In this document: positions 54,802 to 63,027 of the stretch, in pieces
Position numbering within the stretch: position 1 is the first letter of the stretch
How the letters are laid out: each line of letters starts with the position of its first letter
NCBI GenBank assembly: GCA_934661375.1
Contig: CAKUJH010000007.1
Span: forward strand, 1 to 64,000
Source: an uncultured Victivallales bacterium
GTDB taxonomy: Bacteria; Verrucomicrobiota; Lentisphaeria; Victivallales; UBA1829
Direction of reading: 5' to 3'
DNA: 64,000 nucleotides
Notes under the pieces: model-generated
What the model saw: the letters and a program-made list of their open reading frames with translations, nothing else
Database searches by the model: none
Told to the model about the DNA's origin: nothing
Translations under genes and position numbers: made by a program

Positions 54802-55266
54802 ATGAAACTAATGAATCCGGAATTTTCTTATTTGTCGGAGGTCAGCGCGGAAAAGGGGAACCTCATCAAGGGGCTTCAGCTGGTTCAGGAACGCGAAGGC
54901 TATGTGTCCGATGAAGCAATCCATGCGGTTGCACAGCATTTTTCGCTGGCGGATGCCGAAGTGGAAGGTGTGTTGACTTTCTATGCTCAATTCAAACGTA
55001 CAAAACCCGGCAAATATCAGATCAGTGCCTGTGACGGAACAGCCTGTCATATCAAGGGATCTCCGCTGATTCAGCAGTGGCTCAGTGATGCCCTGGGAAT
55101 CGGCGACGGTGAAACGACACCGGACGGAATGTTTTCCATTTCGACGGTGGCGTGTCTGGGCTGCTGCAGTCTGGCGCCTGTGATGGCGGTCAACGGCCGC
55201 GTTTATGGAAAGCTCGACCGCAAAGGTCTGCTCAAAATCATCAATGATTACAGAAAGCAAGGGTGA
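54802..55266 (+). CDS. NuoE-like [2Fe-2S] subunit of an electron-bifurcating complex
   Basis: Protein of 154 residues, thioredoxin-fold ferredoxin. CDGTAC and CLGCC supply the four cluster cysteines (C-x4-C ... C-x3-C), and LIKGLQLVQEREGYVSDEAIHAVAQHF is the N-terminal helical part of NuoE/HydC. It starts an operon with a NuoF-like and an NfnB-like gene six and 17 bases apart. In bifurcating complexes this subunit shuttles electrons and regulates domain motion. Confidence 0.92.
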   Translation: MKLMNPEFSYLSEVSAEKGNLIKGLQLVQEREGYVSDEAIHAVAQHFSLADAEVEGVLTFYAQFKRTKPGKYQISACDGTACHIKGSPLIQQWLSDALGIGDGETTPDGMFSISTVACLGCCSLAPVMAVNGRVYGKLDRKGLLKIINDYRKQG

Positions 55267-55272
55267 TCTGTC

Positions 55273-57018
55273 ATGGCAGAAATCAAAAGAATCAAAGTCG
55301 GAACCGCGTCGTGCGGTCTGGCTGCCGGAGCCGGAGCTGTCCTCAGTGCGTTTCAGCGTCTGGCTGGAGATATTCCCGTGGTGGAAGTCGGCTGTATCGG
55401 ACATTGCTACTGCGAACCGATTGTGGAAGCGGAACTGAAAGACGGTTCCAGCATTTTCTATTCCTCGGTCAAAGCCGATGACGCTTCCGTCAATGCCATT
55501 CTGAACCTGACCGAAGAAGGCCGGTTCACCATTCCCGCGGAGCGCGCAGCCATTGAAAAACTGTATGTGACGCGTCTTGCCGGACGGATCAATCCCAAGG
55601 ATATTGAAGAATACAAGGCGAATGGCGGTTTTGAATCGCTAAAGAAAGCCTGTGAACATACCCCGGCGGAAGTTGTGGAAATGGTGAAGAAGTCCGGGTT
55701 GCGCGGACGCGGCGGTGCGGGATTTTCCACCGGCATGAAGTGGGGATTCCTGGCTGCCAAACAGGCTCCGGAAAAAATTCAGATCTGCAACGCCGATGAA
55801 GGCGACCCCGGAGCGTTCATGGACCGTTCCATGATGGAATCCGTGCCGTTCCAGGTGCTGGAAGGTATGCTGATCGGAGCTTATGCCACCGGTGCGACCA
55901 AAATTTTCATTTACTGCCGTGCAGAATATCCGCTGGCGATCAAGCATCTTTCGATTGCCATTGACGCCATCAGGAAGGCGGGTCTCAATCAGCTGCCCGG
56001 CCGCGACAAGCCGCTGGACATCATGATCAAGGAAGGCGCAGGTGCGTTTGTCTGCGGCGAGGAAACCGCCATGATCGCTTCGCTCGAAGGCAAACGCGGA
56101 CAGCCCCGTTTCCGTCCGCCGTTCCCGACCGACAGCGGCTGGAACACCTATCCGACTGCGATCAACAACGTTGAAACGTTCGCCAACATTCCGCTGGTCA
56201 TCGCCGACCCGGATGCGTTTGCCGCCATGGGAACGCCCAAAAGCACCGGCACGAAAATCTTTGCTCTGGCGGGGGACCTCAAGAACCCCGGTCTGGCGGA
56301 AGTCCCGATGGGGGTTACGCTGGGCGATATCGTTTATAAAATCGGCGGAGCCACGCCCGGTTCCGTCAAGGCAGTGCAGACCGGCGGACCTTCCGGCGGC
56401 TGCATTCCCGCGGACAAGTTCGACGTCAAAGTGGATTACGATTCACTGAAAGAGCTGGGAGCCATCATGGGTTCGGGTGGTCTGATCGTGATCGGCAACA
56501 ACCGCTGCATGGTGGAAACGGCGCGTTACTTCCTGGATTTCACGCACCGTGAATCCTGCGGCAAATGCACATTCTGCCGTGTCGGAACCATGCGCATGTT
56601 CGAAACCCTTGAACGCATTGTTGCCGGCAAGGGACAGGAATCCGACATTGATTTTCTGGAAGATCTCGGCGGCAAAATCCGGAAAGGTTCGCTTTGCGCC
56701 CTCGGTCAGACTGCGCCCGGTCCCGCGCTTTCGACGATCCGTTATTTCCGCAACGAATACGAAGCCCACGTGCGCGACGGTTACTGCCCCGTGCACCAGT
56801 GCAATGCCCTGACCGATATTGCACTTGACAATTCCAAATGCGTCAAGTGCGGACTCTGCGTCAAGAATTGTCCGGTCGGAGCCATTTCCGGCGAAACGTT
56901 CCAGGTGGACAACGCCAAATGCACGAAGTGCAATACCTGTATTGAAATCTGTCCGAAGAAGGCGATCTCGCGCGTGAAAAAAGGTGACGGGTTCAATTCT
57001 TCCACCGCCAAACAATAA
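55273..57018 (+). CDS. NuoF-like flavoprotein with C-terminal 2[4Fe-4S] ferredoxin
   Basis: Protein of 581 residues. The N-terminal 100 residues form a [2Fe-2S] thioredoxin-like domain (TASCGLAAGAG, CIGHCYCEP). Then GLRGRGGAGFSTGMKW and NADEGDPGAFMDRSMME mark the NADH/FMN site, EETAMIASLEGKRGQPRFRPPFP the NuoF signature, an SLBB region, SCGKCTFCRVGTMRM the [4Fe-4S] cluster, and CVKCGLCVKNCP plus CTKCNTCIEICP the C-terminal ferredoxin. This is the HydB/HndC/StnB architecture, the FMN subunit that bifurcates electrons between NAD(H) and ferredoxin. No [FeFe]-hydrogenase follows. Confidence 0.95.
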   Translation: MAEIKRIKVGTASCGLAAGAGAVLSAFQRLAGDIPVVEVGCIGHCYCEPIVEAELKDGSSIFYSSVKADDASVNAILNLTEEGRFTIPAERAAIEKLYVTRLAGRINPKDIEEYKANGGFESLKKACEHTPAEVVEMVKKSGLRGRGGAGFSTGMKWGFLAAKQAPEKIQICNADEGDPGAFMDRSMMESVPFQVLEGMLIGAYATGATKIFIYCRAEYPLAIKHLSIAIDAIRKAGLNQLPGRDKPLDIMIKEGAGAFVCGEETAMIASLEGKRGQPRFRPPFPTDSGWNTYPTAINNVETFANIPLVIADPDAFAAMGTPKSTGTKIFALAGDLKNPGLAEVPMGVTLGDIVYKIGGATPGSVKAVQTGGPSGGCIPADKFDVKVDYDSLKELGAIMGSGGLIVIGNNRCMVETARYFLDFTHRESCGKCTFCRVGTMRMFETLERIVAGKGQESDIDFLEDLGGKIRKGSLCALGQTAPGPALSTIRYFRNEYEAHVRDGYCPVHQCNALTDIALDNSKCVKCGLCVKNCPVGAISGETFQVDNAKCTKCNTCIEICPKKAISRVKKGDGFNSSTAKQ

Positions 57019-57035
57019 TATGGAGCTATGTAGAA

Positions 57036-59066
57036 ATGTCTGAGATCAAATTCATATTGGACGGAAAAACCGTCACCGCCGCACCCGGCGAGACCATCAT
57101 GCAGGCTGCCAGAAAAGTCGGCGTGGAAATCCCGGCTCTGTGCAGCAACGGAAAAGTTTCCCGCACAACATCCTGTTTTGTCTGCGTGGTGAAAGACAAG
57201 AAAACCGGCCGTTTTCTGCCGTCCTGCTCGGCCTGTCCGTCGGAAGGACAGGAAATTGAAAGCGATACTGCAGAAGTTGCGGATATGCGGCGCACTGCGC
57301 TGGGACTGCTTCTTTCCGAGCATACCGGCGACTGCGAAGCACCCTGCACGCTGGCTTGTCCCGCCCATGCTTCGGTTGAGGAATATGTCCGTGCCGGACG
57401 CAAAGGCGATTTTCTGGAATCTCTCCAGATCATCAAGAAACGGATCCCGCTGCCGATGTCCATCGGTCGGGTTTGTCCGCGGTTCTGCGAAAAAGACTGC
57501 CGCCGTCATGTTACCGGCAAAGCGGTTTCGATCAACGATTTCAAACGGCTGGCAGCGGATCTGTATTTTGACAAATACATGGAAGAACTGCCCGCGCTGA
57601 ACGGCAAAAAAGTGGCAGTGGTCGGTGCCGGCCCTGCGGGACTTTCCGCTGCGTATTATCTGCGTCTTCAGGGATATGCCCCGACGCTGTTTGAACGCGA
57701 ACCCAAAGCGGGCGGGATGCTCCGTTACGGGATTCCGCAGTTCCGTCTGCCGAAAGAGTATGTGGACCGTGAAATTGCTCATTTCGTGAAAATGGGAATT
57801 GAGTTCAGATACAATCAGGAACTGGGAAAAGATTTCACCATGGAGCAGCTCACGGCGGAGTATGACAGCGTGATCGTCTGCGCCGGTTCCTGGAGCCCGA
57901 GTTCCATGCGGATTGAAGGCGAAGAGTTCGCCGAACAGGGGATCCGCTGGCTGGAAAAACTGGCGAAGGCGGATTACATCGCCGCCGATCCGGGACGCAC
58001 CGTGGTGGTCGGCGGCGGCAATACCGCGATCGACTGCTCCCGCGATGCGCTGCGTCTCGGCGGCGATGTTACTATCCTGTACCGCCGCACGCAGAAGGAA
58101 ATGCCGGCGGAAGAACTGGAAATCGCCGAAGCGATGGAAGAAGGCGTCAAGTTCATGTTCCTGACCGCGCCGCTTTCGCTGAAAAAGAATGACAAAGGTT
58201 CTCTGACGCTCTCCTGTCAGAAAATGCAGCTGGGCGAGCCGGATGCTTCCGGACGCCGTTCGCCGGTGCCGGTGCCGGGCTCCGATTTCGATATGGAAGT
58301 CGATACGGTCATTGCGGCAATCGGACAGCGCACGTCTCCGCTGGCAGGTGTTCCCGCCGACAAACGCGGCAATGTCGCCGCTTCGAAAGAGGAATTGCGT
58401 GTGGCGGATAAAGTCTTTGCTGCCGGCGACTGCGTGAGCGGTCCTGCGACGGTGGTCGAAGCGGTCGCCGCCGGACACAAAGCCGCTGACGCCGCCATGG
58501 ATGCCATGGAAGGCCGTCCGCATACCGAACCGCCGGTGTTCAATGTGTCCCGCGGACATTGGTCCAGCCTTAAACGGGAAGATCTGGTGATGGTCCGTGA
58601 AAACGTTTCCGATGCAGAACGTGTTCAGCCGGAATATATTGCGATGGACAAACGCCGCACGACCTTTGAAGAACTTTTCCCGACCATTCAGGCGGAAAAG
58701 ATCCAGAAGGAAGGCGAACGCTGCATCGGCTGTTCCTGCACGGCGAAAGGCGACTGCAAGCTCAAGAAATTCTCCGAGAAATACGGCGCCCAGCCGGAAA
58801 TGTTCAAGGGCAGCAAACAGATCACGGCTGCGGATACCCGTCATCCGTACATCATTCAGGACCGCATGAAATGTGTGAAATGCGGAATCTGCGTGAAAAC
58901 CTGTGCCGAGATCGTGAACAAGAATCTGCTGGCGTTCATGAAACGCGGTTTCAATACATCGGTCAATACCGCTTTCAATCAGGGCTTCCCGTCCTATTGC
59001 AAAGATTGCGGCAAGTGCATTGAAGAATGTCCCACCGGGGCTTTGGATTGGCGCTGCGGCAAATAA
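57036..59066 (+). CDS. NfnB/GltD-type flavoprotein with [2Fe-2S] head and ferredoxin tail
   Basis: Protein of 676 residues. A plant-type [2Fe-2S] domain opens (PGETIMQAARKVGVEIPALC, TSCFVCVV), then a GltD-type cluster region (DCEAPCTLACPAHASVEEY, CPRFCEKDCRR), FAD site KVAVVGAGPAGLSAAYYL, NADP site VVVGGGNTAIDCSRDALRLGGDVTILYRR, and a tail with CIGCSC, CVKCGICVKTC and CKDCGKCIEECPTGA clusters. With the two upstream genes this equals the arrangement of the Sporomusa-type transhydrogenase (StnABC): ferredoxin plus NADH with NADP. Ends at a strong terminator. Confidence 0.92.
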   Translation: MSEIKFILDGKTVTAAPGETIMQAARKVGVEIPALCSNGKVSRTTSCFVCVVKDKKTGRFLPSCSACPSEGQEIESDTAEVADMRRTALGLLLSEHTGDCEAPCTLACPAHASVEEYVRAGRKGDFLESLQIIKKRIPLPMSIGRVCPRFCEKDCRRHVTGKAVSINDFKRLAADLYFDKYMEELPALNGKKVAVVGAGPAGLSAAYYLRLQGYAPTLFEREPKAGGMLRYGIPQFRLPKEYVDREIAHFVKMGIEFRYNQELGKDFTMEQLTAEYDSVIVCAGSWSPSSMRIEGEEFAEQGIRWLEKLAKADYIAADPGRTVVVGGGNTAIDCSRDALRLGGDVTILYRRTQKEMPAEELEIAEAMEEGVKFMFLTAPLSLKKNDKGSLTLSCQKMQLGEPDASGRRSPVPVPGSDFDMEVDTVIAAIGQRTSPLAGVPADKRGNVAASKEELRVADKVFAAGDCVSGPATVVEAVAAGHKAADAAMDAMEGRPHTEPPVFNVSRGHWSSLKREDLVMVRENVSDAERVQPEYIAMDKRRTTFEELFPTIQAEKIQKEGERCIGCSCTAKGDCKLKKFSEKYGAQPEMFKGSKQITAADTRHPYIIQDRMKCVKCGICVKTCAEIVNKNLLAFMKRGFNTSVNTAFNQGFPSYCKDCGKCIEECPTGALDWRCGK

Positions 59067-59085
59067 GCCGATTGTCTGCTGAATC

Positions 59086-59131
59086 AAAAAACTCCGCCGA
59101 AACTGTTACAGGTTCGCGGCGGAGTTTTTTT
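59086..59131. terminator. Strong bidirectional terminator
   Basis: ACTCCGCCG (59091-59099) pairs perfectly with CGGCGGAGT (59117-59125), flanked by an A-run (59086-59090) and a T-run (59126-59131). It serves the electron-transfer operon and the convergent kinase gene. Confidence 0.92.
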
Positions 59132-59146
59132 CTGTGAAAATATTTT

Positions 59147-60967
59147 TTATTTTTTCTGCCGTTTCCGGACAATGGGCAGCTGATAGCGTTCCTTGTGCGT
59201 GTAATCCGGATTGTGGGCAATGTCATAGACTTCCAGATCGGTCAGTTCCCAGTCGCCGATATTTTCCGCATTGAAGCCGAAAATGCCGCCGGGAAAATAA
59301 GACGGAAGGTAAATCATGTTCAGATCGTCCAGATAAATCCGGAACAGCAGATCGGTCCGGACGATTTCCACCTGGAAGGAATCCCGGAGCAGATACTGTT
59401 CCGGATTTCTGTTCGCCCAGCTGAAATTGTAACCGTCATCGAACAGATAATTGGCGGTGCGCACAATCGCTTTGCCCGGATAAACGGAAATGTTCCAGCT
59501 GTAATGAATCAGCTGTCTGTCGGCGGATTCCACCATGAAATGAATGAGATGTCCGCCGGGATGCGGACGCCGGATTTTCAGCTGGAAACGGATCATATAT
59601 TCCGCAGGAAGTTTCTTTTTCAGCGCGTGAAAGCCTTCCATGCCGGAAATCCCCTGCGGATTTGTTGGGATGGGGAATGCCCGCGAAGTGTTCCAGATAT
59701 TGCCGGATTTTTCTTTGGCTGCCGAATAAACCAGAATCTTCTGCCGTGGCTGGCGGTCCAGATTGCCCACCAGAAAATTCCGGTGAAGACCATCGCCTTT
59801 GCGCGGATTGTAAATGACGCGTCCGGAAGGAGTTACTTCTTTTTTGAGTATAGAAAATTTTAACATGCCGCCATACAGCGACGGTGCGGTATGTCCGTCC
59901 GGATGCTGCCACGGTTTCCAGGGAAGCCCGTTTTTTTCCTGCTGACCGGAATCCGGCTTTTTGACCGCCGCGGCTTTATCGTTCTTTTCCTGCGGTTTTT
60001 CAACTGCCGGGGCAGGGGGAACAATTTCCGTTTTCGGGGGAGCTGTTTCAGCCGTATTCATCTGAATTGTCCGCGAAACAGCGGAACTGCTCTGCTGTTT
60101 CGGATGGAGTTTCCAGCCGATCCAGATGCAAAGCCCCAGCAGGAGAAGTCCAGCCAGCAGCATCATCGCGGGACGAAGTTTCCGGTGAAGGCGGTTCAGC
60201 TGTTTCAAAGCCGGCAGACCGGACCGCAGAGCCTGTTCGAAATCATGAACGTCTTGGAAGCGCAGCGGTTCCGGGCCGCAGGCAGTCTGAATGATCTGAT
60301 TCAGCCGGGCGCAGCGTGAATCCTGAATCATGGCAGCCGGAACGGACGGAAAATTTTCCACTTTATTTCCGGTCATGGCGCAGTACAGGACTTTGCCGAG
60401 AGCAAACAGGTCATCGGCATTGCCGCTCTGGGAACCGGGAGTCAGATGTTCCGGCGGGATGAAGCCCAGCGTGCCGCCGAAAGAAAGAGTCTGCGAAACG
60501 GAGCGCAGAAGCCCGATGTCCGAAAGTTTCGGAACTCCGTTGACATAAAGAATGTTTTCCGGTTTGATGTCCCGGTGAACCATGCCTGCCTGATGCAGAA
60601 CGGACAGACCATCCAGCAGATCCAGACCGAGACTCAGCACTTCTTCCGGGGGAAGGTGGCTGCGTTCCTTCAGCATTTCTGCGAGGGAAACGGGAATGTA
60701 CCTGCCTTGAATGTAGCGTCCGTCCGCCAGTTCCATGGTATAGAAATAGCCGTCTTCTGTTTCTCCGGTATGAAGAATCCGAATCAGATGCGGGGAATCG
60801 GGCAGTTCCGCATAATTGAGAAGTCCTGCAAACTCTTTTTCGCCGGCAATGGACCGAGCCAGGTATTTCAATGCGACCTGTTTTCCGGTAATGCTTTCCG
60901 CCAGCCATACTTCGCCGTATGCGCCGCGGCCACAGCTCTGAAGGAGTTTGTAGTCAGGAATGTGCAT
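59147..60967 (-). CDS. Transmembrane Ser/Thr protein kinase with exported C-terminal domain
   Basis: Protein of 606 residues. GRGAYGEVW (13-21) is the Gly loop, VALKYLA the ATP lysine (Lys34), HRDIKPEN the catalytic loop, LSDIGLL the DFG position (as DIG), and GTLGFIPPEHL the APE segment, all as in Hanks-type kinases. A single helix follows (about 280-298, MMLLAGLLLLGLCIWIGW), a Pro/Lys-rich linker, then a domain of about 230 residues whose strand pattern (YMIRFQLKIRRPHPGGHLIHF, GIFGFNAENIGDWELTDLEVY) resembles concanavalin-like or 3-keto-disaccharide hydrolase (DUF1080) folds. The exported part may sense a glycan. ATGA overlap with the anti-sigma gene decides the start. Confidence 0.88.
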   Translation of the reverse strand: MHIPDYKLLQSCGRGAYGEVWLAESITGKQVALKYLARSIAGEKEFAGLLNYAELPDSPHLIRILHTGETEDGYFYTMELADGRYIQGRYIPVSLAEMLKERSHLPPEEVLSLGLDLLDGLSVLHQAGMVHRDIKPENILYVNGVPKLSDIGLLRSVSQTLSFGGTLGFIPPEHLTPGSQSGNADDLFALGKVLYCAMTGNKVENFPSVPAAMIQDSRCARLNQIIQTACGPEPLRFQDVHDFEQALRSGLPALKQLNRLHRKLRPAMMLLAGLLLLGLCIWIGWKLHPKQQSSSAVSRTIQMNTAETAPPKTEIVPPAPAVEKPQEKNDKAAAVKKPDSGQQEKNGLPWKPWQHPDGHTAPSLYGGMLKFSILKKEVTPSGRVIYNPRKGDGLHRNFLVGNLDRQPRQKILVYSAAKEKSGNIWNTSRAFPIPTNPQGISGMEGFHALKKKLPAEYMIRFQLKIRRPHPGGHLIHFMVESADRQLIHYSWNISVYPGKAIVRTANYLFDDGYNFSWANRNPEQYLLRDSFQVEIVRTDLLFRIYLDDLNMIYLPSYFPGGIFGFNAENIGDWELTDLEVYDIAHNPDYTHKERYQLPIVRKRQKK

Positions 60968-61218
60968 CAGGGCTTGTCTTTCTTCTCCCGGAAATGGTCG
61001 CACAATTTCTGATAAGTATCCGGATTCTCGTCAACTTCATCCTCCTCGGACAAAGATTGCTTCAGATCCGCCAGAAGCAGTTCATCCTCATCAATTTTGT
61101 CCAGCTGTTTCTGACATTCGGCACAGCTCCACAGGTGCATGGTGCAGAGCAGACGACGGACAGGGTTCATGTGACCGCTGCGGTATTGTTCCAGTTCAGT
61201 TTCTGTATAGTGACGCAT
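60967..61218 (-). CDS. Zinc-type anti-sigma factor
   Basis: Protein of 83 residues. HLWSCAECQKQLDKI fits H-x3-C-x2-C, the zinc-binding anti-sigma (ZAS) motif, preceded by the helix TETELEQYRSG and followed by an acidic tail. No transmembrane helix, so it is a cytosolic member. Located between an ECF sigma factor and a kinase with overlapping frames, which suggests that the kinase controls sigma release. The start at 61218 sits eight bases from GGAGG; an ATG at 61224 overlapping the sigma stop is possible. Confidence 0.75.
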   Translation of the reverse strand: MRHYTETELEQYRSGHMNPVRRLLCTMHLWSCAECQKQLDKIDEDELLLADLKQSLSEEDEVDENPDTYQKLCDHFREKKDKP

Positions 61219-61220
61219 AA

Positions 61221-61784
61221 TCATTCCTCCCGAAGCCGTTGAATTATTCTGCGCAGTTTGGGCAGTACTCTGCTTTTTGCGACATAGACCATGTTGACTT
61301 TGATATTCAGGAAAGCCGCGACTTTTTCCGCGTCCTGCCCCTGAACAGCATAAAGTTCAAACGCCTGGTAGGTAACGATTTCGACCTGGGAGCGCAGGAG
61401 CATCAGCGCCTGTTTGAGCAGATGATGCTGCCATTCCTGTTCCCAGCGGTTTTCGTGGGAATTTTCCATCCATTCGGAGTCGTTTCCTTCCAGCGGCAGA
61501 TTGTCCGGACGTCTGCGGAGCAGATCAAGCGCATTGTTTGAAATGATGCGCCGCAGATAATCACGGAATCTGCCTTTGGCGGAATCGTATTGGAACCGGG
61601 TTCCCATTTTGAAGATGTCGATAATGACCATCTGGCAAAGGTCTTCCAGTTCATCCGCGGAGAGATGGAAATCGCGTCCGCGCAGAATGATCAGCGGGCG
61701 GTAGGTGTCATAGAATTCAGACCATGAGACCTGATCGCCGTGCTGAATCGCTTCCAGTAATGATTTTTTGGTTGTGTAACTCAT
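61221..61784 (-). CDS. ECF-family RNA polymerase sigma factor
   Basis: Protein of 187 residues. Region 2 is clear: EDLCQMVIIDIFKMGTRFQYDSAKGRFRDYLRRIISNNALDLLRRR. Region 4 follows: VTYQAFELYAVQGQDAEKVAAFLNIKVNMVYVAKSRVLPKLRRII. No region 1 or 3, as in ECF sigmas; it resembles the group found with Ser/Thr kinases in planctomycete-like bacteria. The start is uncertain, since no Shine-Dalgarno is visible before 61784 and the frame extends seven codons further. Confidence 0.85.
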   Translation of the reverse strand: MSYTTKKSLLEAIQHGDQVSWSEFYDTYRPLIILRGRDFHLSADELEDLCQMVIIDIFKMGTRFQYDSAKGRFRDYLRRIISNNALDLLRRRPDNLPLEGNDSEWMENSHENRWEQEWQHHLLKQALMLLRSQVEIVTYQAFELYAVQGQDAEKVAAFLNIKVNMVYVAKSRVLPKLRRIIQRLREE

Positions 61785-61888
61785 TTTTTCTGTAAAATGC
61801 CACAAAAATTCAGTTTTTCAAATAGCCGACATAAACAATGCGCACGAAAACTGGAAATGTTGCACGGATTTGCAAAAAAAAGAAAAAA

Positions 61889-61973
61889 TGGTGCGCGGCG
61901 CGGGACTCGAACCCGCAAGCCTTGCGGCGAAGGAACCTAAATCCTTTGCGTATGCCAGTTTCGCCAGCCGCGC
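61889..61973 (-). tRNA. tRNA-Leu (anticodon UAG)
   Basis: Read on the minus strand: acceptor GCGCGGC/GCCGCGC, D arm GGCGAAACTGGCATACGC, anticodon stem AAGGA/TCCTT with loop TTTAGGT (anticodon TAG), a class II variable arm, T arm GCGGG-TTCGAGT-CCCGC, and an encoded CCA (61891-61889). The 85-nt length fits tRNA-Leu. It reads CUA and other CUN codons. Long frames running through it are artefacts. Confidence 0.97.
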
Positions 61974-62109
61974 GAATGTGCCATCACTATACACCGTCAA
62001 AAGGAAAAATCAATGCCATATTCGGAAAAGAATGATTCATAGCATTGAAAACCAAAGATTTCAGCTGTATATTATTAGATTTTACAATGAAAATAGGAGA
62101 GTTTCAGTC

Positions 62110-63009
62110 ATGACAATTACCGCATTCATTCTGATTCTGGCTTCCGTGGTGCTTCATGCCCTCTGGCATTTCATCAGCAAAAGCCGTCAGCCGGTTCCGG
62201 CATTTTTCATTATCGTGTCGGCGTCCTGTCTCTGCACGACTCTGCCGTTTGCCTTGACTTCCGGAGTGAATCCGGCTTTGCTGCCGCCGCGTTTTTACTG
62301 GATGATGATCGGCGGCGGTGTGTGCGGCATGATCTGTGACATCGGGCTGTCCAGAGCATACCGTCTGGCGGATGTGTCGCTGGCATACCCGCTGGCGCGC
62401 GCCTTGCCGGTCATCATGACCGCCCTGGTGACCATTTTTCTGGGGCTTGGCGCCAGACCGTCCGCTCTGGCAATTTTCGGAATGCTGGTCATCATGATGG
62501 GATGTGTGCTGATGCCCATGAAAAGTTTTTCCGATCTGCATTGGAAAAATTACTGGAATCGCGCTTTGCTCGGCATACTGGTTGCCGCCGCCGGTACGAC
62601 CGGATACACGATTTTCGACAGTGAAGGACTGCGGCTCCTGCTGGCGAATGAGAATGTTTCCCGCTGGCAGGGTGCGGCAACTTATTCCTGTATGCGGGAA
62701 ATGGTTCTGCTGATTTCGTTGTCTTCTTATGTCCTGTCTGTTCCGCACGAACGGGCGCGGCTGACCAAAGACCTGTTCTGTCATCCGCATCCGTATTTTG
62801 CCGGTGTTTTTGCTGCGGCGGCATATCTGCTGGTGCTGATTGCCATGGGTTTTGTTTCCAACGTCAGCTTCATTCAGGCATTCCGCCAGATGAGCCTGCC
62901 GGTCAGTGTTCTGCTGGGCATGGTTTTCCTCAAAGAGAAATGTTCCGCGGCGAAACTGACCGGTGTCGCTCTGATTGTTGCCGGATTGATTCTTACGGTT
63001 CTGAAATAA
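62110..63009 (+). CDS. EamA-type (DMT superfamily) transporter
   Basis: Integral membrane protein of 299 residues with ten predicted helices in two halves. The first begins LILASVVLHALWHFISKS (the usual drug/metabolite opening), SRAYRLADVSLAYPLARALPVIMTAL and GMLVIMMGCVLMPM close the first EamA repeat; the second ends FIQAFRQMSLPVSVLLGMVFLKEKCSAAKLTGVALIVAGLIL. The ATG follows TAGGAG by ten bases. Substrate unknown; amino acids or nucleotide sugars are typical. Apparently a single-gene unit. Confidence 0.88.
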   Translation: MTITAFILILASVVLHALWHFISKSRQPVPAFFIIVSASCLCTTLPFALTSGVNPALLPPRFYWMMIGGGVCGMICDIGLSRAYRLADVSLAYPLARALPVIMTALVTIFLGLGARPSALAIFGMLVIMMGCVLMPMKSFSDLHWKNYWNRALLGILVAAAGTTGYTIFDSEGLRLLLANENVSRWQGAATYSCMREMVLLISLSSYVLSVPHERARLTKDLFCHPHPYFAGVFAAAAYLLVLIAMGFVSNVSFIQAFRQMSLPVSVLLGMVFLKEKCSAAKLTGVALIVAGLILTVLK

Positions 63010-63027
63010 TTCCGAGAAGCGGCACGG

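Noticed and set aside
54802..59066. Respiratory complex I or [FeFe]-hydrogenase operon
   Set aside because: Only NuoE and NuoF relatives are present, no membrane subunits, and the third gene is an NfnB/GltD-type flavoprotein without H-cluster motifs.
56781..59087. 768-codon open frame on the minus strand opposite the NfnB-type gene
   Set aside because: Antisense shadow of a gene with all its cofactor motifs; composition is not protein-like.
61838..62109. N-terminal extension of the EamA transporter through the tRNA
   Set aside because: The frame translates the complement of tRNA-Leu. The ATG at 62110 has a proper ribosome site and starts the first membrane helix.
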